A DNA stretch of 64,000 nucleotides from Lacinutrix venerupis (lineage in GTDB: Bacteria > Bacteroidota > Bacteroidia > Flavobacteriales > Flavobacteriaceae). Shown in pieces: positions 44,358 through 53,571 of this stretch. The stretch is taken from positions 310,001 through 374,000 of the forward strand of contig NZ_RCCH01000003.1 of the NCBI RefSeq assembly GCF_003663945.1. The letters are read 5' to 3'. The notes under the pieces are model-generated. The model saw nothing but the letters and a program-made list of their open reading frames with translations, was not told the DNA's origin and did not search any database. Position 1 is the first letter of the stretch. Each line of letters opens with the position of its first letter. The position numbers were made by a program, and so were the translations under genes.

Positions 44358-46988
44358 ATGAATACACTAATCAAAAATTGGAGTTTATTTCTACTGTGTT
44401 TATTCTCGGGTACTTCCTTATTTGCACAATCGGTAATCTCTGGTACAATTAACGACGATGCAGGTATGCCATTACCAGGTGTAAATGTTATTTTAAAAGG
44501 TACTTCTCAAGGTGCAACTTCAGACTTTGAAGGAAATTATTCTATAGATAACGTAAATGATGGAAACTATATTCTTGAAGCAACATATATAGGGTATACT
44601 AAATTTTCAAAAAGTGTATCTGTTAATTCTCAAAATTTAGTTATTGGTTTTACAATGATTGAAAATGCAGAATCCTTAGATCAAGTTATAATTACTGGTG
44701 TAACAAACCCAAAATCAAAAATTGAATCAAGTGTCTCTGTTACCACAATTAAACCTAAATCTATTAAACAATCTGCACCTAGAACAACTGCTGAGATATT
44801 TAGAACTATACCAGGAATTCGTTCAGAATCTTCTGGTGGTGAAGGAAATTCAAATATAGCTGTAAGAGGTGTTCCGGTATCTTCTGGTGGTTCAAAATAT
44901 GTACAATTACAAGAAGATGGATTGCCAGTATTATTATTTGGAGATATGTCTTTTGCTACGGCAGATATTTTTACTCGATACGATTCTAATATATCAAGAA
45001 TTGAAGCAATTAGAGGTGGTTCTGCATCTACATTATCATCTAATTCACCAGGAGCAATAATTAATTTAATTAGTAAAACTGGTAAAGTTGAAGGAGGATC
45101 TATTGGTACTTCTTTTGGTTTAGATTATAGTGATTTTAGAACAGATTTTGAGTATGGCGCACCATTAGAAAATAATTTGTATTTCCATATGGGAGGTTTT
45201 TACCGTGTTGGTGAGGGTGTAAGAGATGCAGGTTATACAGCTAACAATGGAGGTCAATTTAAATTAAACTTAACTAAAAAATTCGATAAAGGATATGTAA
45301 GAGTTTATGCTAAATATCTAAACGATAGAGCTATTGGATACTTGCCAAACCCAATACAAGTTACAGGTACAAATGAAAATCCAGATTTTCAAAATCTTCC
45401 TAACTTTGATGCTAATAGTGAAACATTACATACACCATATTTATCTCAAAATGTTGGCTTAGGTGAGAGTGGTGAATTAAGACGATCTAATGTAAGTGAT
45501 GGTATGAATCCTATCTCTACTTCAATAGGTATAGAAGCAGATTTCGATTTAGGTAATGATTTTAAAATTACAAACAAAGGAAGATTCTCTTCTAATAAAG
45601 GTGGGTTTAATTCTCCATTTCCAGCGAGTGTTTTAACTGCAACAGATTTTCTTGCAGGAGATTTTGCAACCGGTAATGGTTACAGTACTTTAAGTTATGC
45701 AAATGGTGATGGAGCAGTAAGCGATAATACAGTAATTGCTCCAGTAGTATTATTTGATACACAATTAAATAATTTTAATAATTTCATGAACGATATTCGT
45801 TTAACTAAAGATTTTGGAAACTTAGATGTAACTGTTGGTTATTTTAAAGGCATTCAAAATGTATCAATGTCATGGTTATGGAACTCTTATTTACTAGAGG
45901 CTTCTGGTGAAAATGCAAGGTTAATTAATGGAGTAGATGCAGGCGGAAATAATATAACATCAAATGGTTTAGTAGGTTATGGAGCAGCGTTTTTTGGTAA
46001 CTGCTGCCAACGTAGTTACGATACAAGATATAATGTTTCTGCACCATATTTATCTATTGCATTAGAGGCTTCAGAAAAATTAAATGTAGATGCTAGTATT
46101 CGTTTTGACAATGGAAAAGTTGATGGTTCTTTTGCAGGACCAGTAACTTCTGCTTACGATATTAATAATGATGGTACAATTTCTCAACCAGAGCAAACAG
46201 TACAAGCAATAGATTTATCGAACCCTACAGTAGTAGATTATGATTATGATTACGTTTCGTATTCTCTAGGTTTAAATTACAAAATTCAAGATAGACAAGC
46301 AGTATTTGCGAGATATAGTAGAGGTGCTTCAGCTAAAGCAGATAGAATTTTATTTGCAGGATTAGATTATACAGATAGCGACGGAATAAATGCATTAGAT
46401 TTTATTAATCAAGCAGAAGTTGGTTATAAAAGAGGTTTCGAAAATGGTTCTTTATATGCAACTGTATTTTATGCTAAAACAACTGAAGAAGGTGGATTTG
46501 AAGCAACTTCAAATTCTATAATAGAGAACGATTACAAGTCTCTAGGTGTCGAATTAGAAGGATCGTATAGATTTAACGATTTTGTTTTACGTGGTGGTTT
46601 AACTTTTACAGATGCAGAAATAGACTCTGGAGATGATATAGGTAATACACCAAGAAGGCAACCAGATTTTATTTATAACTTAATACCATCATATAATTTT
46701 GGAAATGCTAAACAAAATAGTGTAGGATTAAGTTTTATAGGTCAAAGTAAAGCTTATGCACAAGATACAAACGAATTAGTACTGCCAGGATTTGTAATTA
46801 TAAACAGTTTTATAAATATTGGTTTAACAGAAAATTTAAAAGCAAATATATCTGCAAATAATATTTTCGATACTTTAGGTATTACAGAATCTGAGGAAGG
46901 AAGTATAACAGAGGGTCAGGTAAATTATTTAAGAGTAAGACCTGTTCCTGGACGTTCAATTTCTTTAGGTATCAATTATAATTTTTAA
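44358..46988 (+). CDS. TonB-dependent outer membrane receptor (probably sugar)
   Basis: This is an 876-residue outer membrane transporter. A signal (ending SGTSLFAQ) is followed by a carboxypeptidase-regulatory-like domain (about 25-110; ISGTINDDAGMPLPGVNVILKGT), then a plug (IRSESSGGEGNSNIAVRGVPVS...AIRGGSASTLSSNSPGAIIN) and a 22-strand barrel ending in ISLGINYNF. No SusD gene follows, so it is a single-component receptor and not a SusC-type one. Its place with an MFS symporter, a hydrolase and a fructokinase-like kinase indicates uptake of a small sugar such as sucrose, under the LacI regulator. Confidence 0.9.
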   Translation: MNTLIKNWSLFLLCLFSGTSLFAQSVISGTINDDAGMPLPGVNVILKGTSQGATSDFEGNYSIDNVNDGNYILEATYIGYTKFSKSVSVNSQNLVIGFTMIENAESLDQVIITGVTNPKSKIESSVSVTTIKPKSIKQSAPRTTAEIFRTIPGIRSESSGGEGNSNIAVRGVPVSSGGSKYVQLQEDGLPVLLFGDMSFATADIFTRYDSNISRIEAIRGGSASTLSSNSPGAIINLISKTGKVEGGSIGTSFGLDYSDFRTDFEYGAPLENNLYFHMGGFYRVGEGVRDAGYTANNGGQFKLNLTKKFDKGYVRVYAKYLNDRAIGYLPNPIQVTGTNENPDFQNLPNFDANSETLHTPYLSQNVGLGESGELRRSNVSDGMNPISTSIGIEADFDLGNDFKITNKGRFSSNKGGFNSPFPASVLTATDFLAGDFATGNGYSTLSYANGDGAVSDNTVIAPVVLFDTQLNNFNNFMNDIRLTKDFGNLDVTVGYFKGIQNVSMSWLWNSYLLEASGENARLINGVDAGGNNITSNGLVGYGAAFFGNCCQRSYDTRYNVSAPYLSIALEASEKLNVDASIRFDNGKVDGSFAGPVTSAYDINNDGTISQPEQTVQAIDLSNPTVVDYDYDYVSYSLGLNYKIQDRQAVFARYSRGASAKADRILFAGLDYTDSDGINALDFINQAEVGYKRGFENGSLYATVFYAKTTEEGGFEATSNSIIENDYKSLGVELEGSYRFNDFVLRGGLTFTDAEIDSGDDIGNTPRRQPDFIYNLIPSYNFGNAKQNSVGLSFIGQSKAYAQDTNELVLPGFVIINSFINIGLTENLKANISANNIFDTLGITESEEGSITEGQVNYLRVRPVPGRSISLGINYNF

Positions 46989-47032
46989 TTTAAACAAGTG
47001 TTAGTTTTTTAATTTGAATTTGAATTTGAGTT

Positions 47033-47063
47033 GAGTCAATATTTACTTAATTAATATTGGCTC
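47033..47063 (+). other. Hairpin between the receptor and MFS genes
   Basis: GAGTCAATATT (47033-47043) pairs with AATATTGGCTC (47053-47063), one G-T pair, 9 nt loop. There is no T-run after it, so it is more likely an RNA processing or stability element than a full terminator. It could lower expression of the downstream genes relative to the receptor. Confidence 0.4.
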
Positions 47064-47091
47064 ATTTCAATTAATTTAAAAATAAATTGTG

Positions 47092-48390
47092 ATGTTAAAA
47101 AAACCAAAATTGTCTTTTTGGCAAATATTAAATATGAATGTTGGATTCTTCGGTATTCAATACAGTTTTGGTTTACAGCAAAGTGCCGTAACTCCAATCT
47201 ATGATTTTTTAGGAGCAAGTCCAGATCAAATTCCAATTTTACACTTGGCTGGCCCAGTAACAGGACTATTAGTTCAACCTATTATTGGAGCACTAAGTGA
47301 CAAAACATGGAATCCAAAATTAGGTAGAAGAAAACCATTTTTTTTAATAGGAGCAATTTTATGCAGTTTAACATTAATAGCATTTCCGTTTAGTAGTTCG
47401 TTATGGATGGCTGCAGGATTATTATGGATTTTGGATGCAGGAAATAACACAGCAATGGAACCTTATAGAGCATTAATTGCAGACCAATTAGAGGAAGAGC
47501 AACAGCCTTTAGGTTTTCAAATGCAAAGCTTTTTTACAGGTCTTGGTCAAGTATTGGCTAATGTATCACTATTTGTTTTTCCATTAATTTTTATTGGTAT
47601 TACAGGCGCATTACCAACTTGGGTATATGCCTCATTTTTTCTCGGTGCCATTTGTTCAATTGGTTCTATTTTATGGAGTATGAGTAAAACCAAAGAAATA
47701 CCACCCACAGAAAAAGAGTTAATTAAAATTAGGGAAAAAGGAAGTGTTTTAGAACCACTTATAGAAATCTTTTCAGCAATAAAAGACATGCCAAAAGTAA
47801 TGTGGCAATTAGCATTAGTTTACCTATTTCAATGGTACGCACTATTTTGTTATTGGCAAAACTCTTCTAAAAGTGTTGCTTTATCTGTTTGGAATGCAAC
47901 TCCAGAAAACACACAAGCGTATAGTGAAGCTGTAAGTTGGACAGGTTTAGTAAACGGTTGGTATAATGTTGTTACCTTTTTAATTGCTTTTGCACTAGTA
48001 GGTTTCGCAAAAAAATACAGTGCTAAAAAAGTACATGCAGTATGTTTAATTATTGCAGCTATTGGATTTTTATCGTTTCCGCATATAGAAAATAAAAATC
48101 TATTGTTTTTCGCTATTACTGGTTTCGGAATTGGTTGGGCAAGTATGATGGGAATTCCTTATTTAATGGTAGTTGCAGATATTCCTAAAGAAAGATATGG
48201 TGTTTATATGGGTATTATAAATATGATGATTGTTATTCCAATGATTATTCAAACATTATCCTTTGGGTATATTTTAAAAACATTTTTAAATAACGATCCA
48301 AGAAACGCTATAACTTTTGCAGGCGTATTACTGTTAATAGCAACAATTTGTACACTATTTATAAAACAAAAAAAACAGCCTCAATTATAA
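47092..48390 (+). CDS. MFS sugar transporter (SLC45/sucrose-proton symporter-like)
   Basis: This is a 432-residue inner membrane protein with 12 helices. GALSDKTWNPKLGRRKPFFLIG after helix 2 is the loop typical of GPH/SUT-type sugar-proton symporters, and WILDAGNNTAMEPYRALIAD is characteristic of the SLC45-like group. A GTG directly before the ATG at 47092 is an alternative start with one more residue. It would carry the sugar from the periplasm into the cell. The glycoside hydrolase gene begins 2 bp after its stop. Confidence 0.88.
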   Translation: MLKKPKLSFWQILNMNVGFFGIQYSFGLQQSAVTPIYDFLGASPDQIPILHLAGPVTGLLVQPIIGALSDKTWNPKLGRRKPFFLIGAILCSLTLIAFPFSSSLWMAAGLLWILDAGNNTAMEPYRALIADQLEEEQQPLGFQMQSFFTGLGQVLANVSLFVFPLIFIGITGALPTWVYASFFLGAICSIGSILWSMSKTKEIPPTEKELIKIREKGSVLEPLIEIFSAIKDMPKVMWQLALVYLFQWYALFCYWQNSSKSVALSVWNATPENTQAYSEAVSWTGLVNGWYNVVTFLIAFALVGFAKKYSAKKVHAVCLIIAAIGFLSFPHIENKNLLFFAITGFGIGWASMMGIPYLMVVADIPKERYGVYMGIINMMIVIPMIIQTLSFGYILKTFLNNDPRNAITFAGVLLLIATICTLFIKQKKQPQL

Positions 48391-48392
48391 CA

Positions 48393-49568
48393 ATGACACA
48401 AGAACAATCATATAAAAAAGCAGTTAACTTATTATCTCGAGCAAGAACAGATAAAGGTTTTTTAGCAAGCGCAAGCGACATAACAAATTATAAAAGAGTT
48501 TGGGCGCGAGATGGTGTAATTTGTGGCTTAGCAGCATTATTAGATGGTGATTTAAGTTTAACAGAAACATTTAAAAATACATTAACGACTCTTGCAGAAA
48601 ATCAACATGAATTAGGTCATATTCCATCTAATGTTTTTTTTATCGAAAAAGATAAAGTTGAAGTTAGTTTTGGAGGTTTAGCAGGAAGAGTAGATACTAT
48701 TTCATGGTTTATTATTGGAATTTGTAATTATGCACACTTAACAAATAACCTGAGTTTTGCCGAAAAATTAAAAGCTAAAATGGATAAAGGTTTAAAGCTC
48801 TTAGAAGCTTGGGAGTTTAATAATAATCACCTTATTTATGTGCCAAGATCTGGTAATTGGGCAGACGAGTATATAACCGAAGGACATATTTTTTACGATC
48901 AAGTTTTAAGGTTATGGGCTTTAAAATGTATAAATACTTTATTTCCAAGTGAAGATTATAAATCTAAAATAGATATTGTAGAAGAAAAATTGGTAGGAAA
49001 TTATAATAAAACAGAATATAAAAATCCTTTCCACCCTAAAGCATATAAAACATTAGAAAAATCAAGTTATTGGATGGCTTCTATAAATCCATCAGGTTAT
49101 CAGACAATGTTTGATGCATTGGGTAATAGTATTGCATTGCTAATAAATTTAGGAAGTAATGAGTTTCAAGAGAAACAAATAAACTATTCTGAAAATTTAA
49201 GAGGAAGTTTACGTTTAAAATTATTACCTGCATTTTGGGAGCCTATTACAGAAAATCATGAAGATTGGAAGCTTTTAGAAAATAACTGCAAATATGAGTT
49301 TAGAAACATTCCTTACGAATTTCATAATGGCGGAACTTGGCAAATGGTAAATGGGTTTTATGGTATGAGTTTAGTTAAAAATCATACAGAAAAAGCAAAA
49401 GACGTTTTGCGTCAAATAAAAAAAATAAATAGTGTAGAAAAATTCAAGTTCTACGAGAATTTTAACAGTAAAACAGGAAATCCTACGGGAGTAGAATATT
49501 GTACATGGAGTGCAGCAGGTGAAGTTGCTTTACAGCAGTATATTTCTGGAAAAAGATTATTAGCTTAA
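48393..49568 (+). CDS. Glycoside hydrolase with (alpha/alpha)6 barrel, invertase/debranching-type
   Basis: This is a 391-residue cytoplasmic enzyme with no signal peptide. Motifs KRVWARDGVICGLAALLDGD (about 29-48), GNWADEY, YDQVLRLWALK and EFHNGGTWQMVNGFYGMSL fit the clan that includes GH100 neutral invertases and amylo-alpha-1,6-glucosidases. The WARDG acid region and HNGGTW are the best clues. With a sucrose-type symporter in front and a fructokinase-like gene behind, sucrose cleavage is the likely job, but this cannot be proved from sequence. ATG 48393 is chosen over a TTG inside the transporter gene. Confidence 0.8.
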   Translation: MTQEQSYKKAVNLLSRARTDKGFLASASDITNYKRVWARDGVICGLAALLDGDLSLTETFKNTLTTLAENQHELGHIPSNVFFIEKDKVEVSFGGLAGRVDTISWFIIGICNYAHLTNNLSFAEKLKAKMDKGLKLLEAWEFNNNHLIYVPRSGNWADEYITEGHIFYDQVLRLWALKCINTLFPSEDYKSKIDIVEEKLVGNYNKTEYKNPFHPKAYKTLEKSSYWMASINPSGYQTMFDALGNSIALLINLGSNEFQEKQINYSENLRGSLRLKLLPAFWEPITENHEDWKLLENNCKYEFRNIPYEFHNGGTWQMVNGFYGMSLVKNHTEKAKDVLRQIKKINSVEKFKFYENFNSKTGNPTGVEYCTWSAAGEVALQQYISGKRLLA

Positions 49569-49569
49569 A

Positions 49570-50502
49570 ATGAATAGAGAAATAGATATACTTTGTATTG
49601 GTGAAGCTTTGGTAGATTTTATTGGTCATCAACAAGGCGTTAATATCAATCAAACAAGAGATTATCACAGGTATTTGGGAGGTTCGCCTACAAATGTAGC
49701 AATGAATACTTCTCGTCTAGGATTAAAATCTGCTTTAGTAGCAACTATAGGTCATGATGGTTTTGGAGAATATATTATACAAAGATTAAAAGAAGTAAAT
49801 ATTAATGTTGATAATGTTGTAGCTTTAAAAACAGAGCCAACAAGTACTATTTTTGTATCAAGATCTACAGATACTCCAGATTTTGTTGCGTACCGAAAAT
49901 CTGATTATTTAATTACCGAAAATCAAATAGCTCCAAAAACACTTCAGCAAACCAAAATATTTCATACAACTTGTTTTGCATTAAGTAAAAATCCAGCTAG
50001 AGATACCATACTAAAAAAGGCTAAAGAAGCAGTAGATGCAGGTTGTAAACTAAGTATCGATGTTAATTTTTCTGAAAAAATATGGCCAGATAGAGCATTA
50101 GCTGTAGAGGTTATAAAAGAATATTGCAGCTATAATCCTTTAGTTAAAATTAGTGAAGACGATATGGAAAGGCTGTTTAATACTACCAAATCACATAAAG
50201 AGATTTTCGATTTTTTCCATGATTCCGGAGTTGAAATTGTATGTCTAACATTAGGAGAAAAAGGAGTGGTGCTTTCTCAAAAAGGAAAAGAAACAATTAC
50301 ACTTCCAGCAATAGATATTAAAAAAGTAATGGATGCTACTGGAGCAGGAGACGCTTTTTGGTCAGGCTTTTTATTTGCTTATATAAAGAAAAACTCAATG
50401 GAAGATAGTTTAAAAATAGCTTTAAAATTAGCAGCACTTAAACTGCAAAACGTGGGAAGATTACCAGATAATATTAATATTCTATCTAAACTTATAAGTT
50501 AG
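49570..50502 (+). CDS. PfkB-family carbohydrate kinase, probably fructokinase
   Basis: This is a 310-residue ribokinase-fold kinase. The N-terminal motif GGSPTNVAMNTSRLGLKSALVATIGHDGFGEYI and the C-terminal catalytic motif DATGAGDAFWSGFLFAY (Asp of GAGD is the base) are intact. IGEALVDFIG at the start resembles fructokinases. It would phosphorylate fructose released by the hydrolase encoded one base upstream. It is the last gene of the locus. Confidence 0.88.
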   Translation: MNREIDILCIGEALVDFIGHQQGVNINQTRDYHRYLGGSPTNVAMNTSRLGLKSALVATIGHDGFGEYIIQRLKEVNINVDNVVALKTEPTSTIFVSRSTDTPDFVAYRKSDYLITENQIAPKTLQQTKIFHTTCFALSKNPARDTILKKAKEAVDAGCKLSIDVNFSEKIWPDRALAVEVIKEYCSYNPLVKISEDDMERLFNTTKSHKEIFDFFHDSGVEIVCLTLGEKGVVLSQKGKETITLPAIDIKKVMDATGAGDAFWSGFLFAYIKKNSMEDSLKIALKLAALKLQNVGRLPDNINILSKLIS

Positions 50503-50604
50503 ATTTTTTTAATTTTAATAGTTACTCACTCATAACTTTTGCTGTGTAAAAACTTTTAAACTAAATCATTCAAAAAAATGTGAGCTTAAACGATTGAGTA
50601 TTCT

Positions 50605-50612
50605 TAAATTTG
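50605..50612 (+). promoter_or_regulatory. -7 element before malic enzyme
   Basis: TAAATTTG is an exact match to TAnnTTTG, 22 bp before the start codon. The 132 bp gap holds no other recognisable element. Confidence 0.45.
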
Positions 50613-50634
50613 CGTGTTCTATTAAATATAAATT

Positions 50635-52932
50635 ATGAGCAAACAAAGCAAAAGAAGAGAAGCCTTAGTATATCATGCAAAGCCAACTCCAGGAAAGATA
50701 AAAGTTGTTCCTACAAAAAAATATGCATCACAAAGAGATTTAGCTTTAGCCTATTCTCCAGGTGTTGCAGAGCCTTGTTTAGAAATTGAAAAAGACGTTA
50801 ATAACGTATATAAATATACAGCTAAAGGAAATTTAGTTGCAGTAATATCAAATGGTACAGCAGTATTAGGATTAGGAAATATTGGTCCGGAAGCTTCTAA
50901 ACCTGTAATGGAAGGTAAAGGCTTACTTTTTAAAATATTTGCAGATATTGATGTTTTCGATATTGAAGTTGGTACAGAAAATGTTGAAGAATTTATACAA
51001 ACTGTAAAAAATATAGCACCAACTTTTGGAGGTATAAACCTTGAAGATATTAAAGCACCAGAAGCTTTTGAAATTGAAAAGCGTTTAAAAGAAGAGCTTG
51101 ATATTCCTGTAATGCATGACGACCAGCATGGAACAGCCATAATCTCATCGGCAGCATTATTAAATGCTTTAGAAATTGCCGAAAAAAATATTGAAACAGT
51201 AAAAGTTGTAGTTTCTGGAGCAGGATCTGCAGCAATGGCATGTGTAAATTTATATGTTGCTTTAGGTGTTAAGCCAGAAAACATAACAATGTTTGATAGT
51301 GAAGGCGTATTACATAAAGACAGGACAGATTTACTTGATAGCCAAATAAAATATGCAACAACTATTAAATACAATAGTTTAGCAGAAGCAATGGTAAATA
51401 GCGATGTGTTTTTAGGACTTTCTGTTGGTAATTTGGTGTCTCAAGACATGTTAAAAACCATGGCAAAAAATCCTATTGTTTTTGCAATGGCAAATCCAGA
51501 TCCAGAAATTAGTTACGAACTAGCAATAGATACTAGAGATGATATAATTATGGCCACTGGCCGAAGCGATCACCCTAACCAAGTAAATAATGTATTAGGA
51601 TTTCCGTTTATATTTCGTGGAGCTTTAGATGTTCGTGCAACAAAAATTAACGAAGCCATGAAAATGGCAGCAGTTAAAGCATTAGCAAACTTAGCTAAAG
51701 AGCCAGTTCCAGAACAAGTTAATATTGCATATAATGAAACAAGATTAACTTTTGGAAGAGAATATATAATACCTAAGCCATTTGATCCAAGATTAATTGG
51801 AGAAGTTCCACCAGCTGTTGCCAAAGCAGCAATAGATAGTGGTGTTGCTTTAGAGCCAATTTTAGATTGGGAAAAGTATAAGGATACATTATTAGAACGT
51901 TTAGGTAACGATAACAAAATAATTAGATTACTCTTAAGTAGAGCAAAATCTCAGCCTAAACGTGTTGTATATGCAGAAGCAGATCATATAGATGTTTTAA
52001 AAGCAGCTCAAATTGTTCATGATGAAGGAATTGCAGTTCCTATTTTATTAGGAAGAAAAGAAGAAATAGAAAGGCTTAAAGAAGAAATTGAATTCGATGC
52101 CGATGTTTTAATTATCGATCCAAAAACAGATGAACAAGTAGAGCAGAAAAATAAATATGCCGAAGTATACTGGAAGCAACGTAAACGTAGAGGAGTCACG
52201 TTGTTAGAAGCTCAAAAGTTAATGCGTGAACGTAATTATTATGCTGCAATGATGGTTAACGAAGGAGATGCAGATGCTTTAATTTCTGGATATTCTCGTA
52301 GTTATCCACAAGTTGTAAAACCTATGTTAGAACTTATAGGTTTAGCACCTGGTTCTACTAGAATTGCAACAACTAATGTTATGATGACAGAGCGTGGACC
52401 AATGTTTTTAAGTGATACATCTATAAACATAAATCCAACAGCTAAAGATTTAATTAAGATTGCGCAAATGACATCTGGTGTAGTAAAAATGTTTGGCTTA
52501 ACACCAGTAATGGCCATGACGAGTTTTTCAAATTTTGGATCTTCAAAAGACCAAACAGCAACAAAAGTTCGCGAAGCAGTATCTTATTTACATAGAAGAC
52601 ATCCAGATTTGTTAGTCGATGGTGAATTGCAAACAGATTTTGCTCTAAATAGTAAAATGCTTCAAGATATATTTCCATTTTCAAAACTATCTGGACATAA
52701 AGTAAATACACTTATTTTTCCAAATTTAGAATCTGCAAACATTACTTATAAATTATTAAAAGAATTAAATAAAGCAGAATCTATAGGACCTATTATGATG
52801 GGATTACGTAAGCCAGTACATATTCTTCAATTAGACGCTAGTGTAGATGAGATTGTGAACATGACAGCTATTGCAGTTATAGATGCGCAACAAAAAGGAA
52901 AGCAAGCATTAATGAGCCAAAAAAACCAATAG
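50635..52932 (+). CDS. maeB: NADP-dependent malic enzyme with phosphotransacetylase-like domain
   Basis: This is a 765-residue enzyme that converts malate to pyruvate and CO2 with NADP. The malic domain (about 1-425) has AYSPGVAEPC, MHDDQHGTA and the nucleotide loop VVSGAGSAAMAC. The C-terminal ~330 residues form a phosphate acetyl/butyryl transferase-like domain, as in MaeB, where it usually regulates and does not catalyse. Single gene; supplies NADPH and pyruvate. Confidence 0.95.
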   Translation: MSKQSKRREALVYHAKPTPGKIKVVPTKKYASQRDLALAYSPGVAEPCLEIEKDVNNVYKYTAKGNLVAVISNGTAVLGLGNIGPEASKPVMEGKGLLFKIFADIDVFDIEVGTENVEEFIQTVKNIAPTFGGINLEDIKAPEAFEIEKRLKEELDIPVMHDDQHGTAIISSAALLNALEIAEKNIETVKVVVSGAGSAAMACVNLYVALGVKPENITMFDSEGVLHKDRTDLLDSQIKYATTIKYNSLAEAMVNSDVFLGLSVGNLVSQDMLKTMAKNPIVFAMANPDPEISYELAIDTRDDIIMATGRSDHPNQVNNVLGFPFIFRGALDVRATKINEAMKMAAVKALANLAKEPVPEQVNIAYNETRLTFGREYIIPKPFDPRLIGEVPPAVAKAAIDSGVALEPILDWEKYKDTLLERLGNDNKIIRLLLSRAKSQPKRVVYAEADHIDVLKAAQIVHDEGIAVPILLGRKEEIERLKEEIEFDADVLIIDPKTDEQVEQKNKYAEVYWKQRKRRGVTLLEAQKLMRERNYYAAMMVNEGDADALISGYSRSYPQVVKPMLELIGLAPGSTRIATTNVMMTERGPMFLSDTSININPTAKDLIKIAQMTSGVVKMFGLTPVMAMTSFSNFGSSKDQTATKVREAVSYLHRRHPDLLVDGELQTDFALNSKMLQDIFPFSKLSGHKVNTLIFPNLESANITYKLLKELNKAESIGPIMMGLRKPVHILQLDASVDEIVNMTAIAVIDAQQKGKQALMSQKNQ

Positions 52933-52953
52933 TTTATAGTCGTAGAATTTTAT

Positions 52954-52961
52954 TACATTTG
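52954..52961 (+). promoter_or_regulatory. -7 element before ruvA-sprA
   Basis: TACATTTG matches TAnnTTTG, 22 bp before the ruvA ATG. No clear -33 TTG. Confidence 0.4.
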
Positions 52962-52983
52962 AGGGCTTAACAAATAATTGTAA

Positions 52984-53565
52984 ATGATTACACATATTAA
53001 GGGGAAATTAGTGGAAAAAAATCCAACTGATGTTGTTATAGATTGCAATGGTGTTGGTTATTTACTCAATATTTCTATGAATACATTTTCTCAAATCCCA
53101 AATCAAGAAAATGTACAATTATTTACTCATCTTCAAGTAAAAGAAGATTCTCATAGTCTTTATGGTTTTTATACAAAAGGAGAACGTGAAGTGTTTAGAT
53201 TACTTATTTCGGTAAGCGGTATTGGTGCCAATACAGCAAGAACAATGTTATCTTCTTTAACACCAAAGCAAATTCGCGAAGGCATTGCAACCGAAGATGT
53301 TGCACTTATTCAATCAATTAAAGGTATAGGAGCAAAAACAGCACAACGTGTTATTATAGATTTAAAAGATAAGATTATTAAAATTTACGATATAGACGAA
53401 GTTTCTGTTAATAAAAACAATACAAGTAAAGATGAAGCGTTATCTGCTTTAGAAGTTCTTGGTTTTGCAAAAAAACAAGCCGAACGTGTGGTAGATAAAA
53501 TAGTTGCTGCCCAGCCAGACGCTACAGTAGAAGCCATAATTAAACAAGCTTTAAAAAATTTATAG
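52984..53565 (+). CDS. ruvA: Holliday junction-binding protein RuvA
   Basis: This is a 193-residue DNA-binding partner of RuvB. The OB-fold N-terminus (MITHIKGKLVEKNPTDVVIDCNGVGYLLNI) is followed by two helix-hairpin-helix motifs (LLISVSGIGANTARTML and LIQSIKGIGAKTAQRVI) and the C-terminal RuvB-contact domain (DEALSALEVLGFAKKQAERVV). It lies 6 bp before sprA, an arrangement unrelated by function. Confidence 0.96.
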   Translation: MITHIKGKLVEKNPTDVVIDCNGVGYLLNISMNTFSQIPNQENVQLFTHLQVKEDSHSLYGFYTKGEREVFRLLISVSGIGANTARTMLSSLTPKQIREGIATEDVALIQSIKGIGAKTAQRVIIDLKDKIIKIYDIDEVSVNKNNTSKDEALSALEVLGFAKKQAERVVDKIVAAQPDATVEAIIKQALKNL

Positions 53566-53571
53566 TAGATT

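Noticed and set aside
44358-46988. SusC-type receptor of a polysaccharide utilisation locus
   Set aside because: No SusD gene follows and the length (876 aa) is short of typical SusC; the neighbours point to a small sugar.
50751-51374. 207-codon reverse frame opposite malic enzyme
   Set aside because: It lies wholly within a strongly conserved enzyme gene and has no recognisable domain; long antisense frames arise from codon bias.
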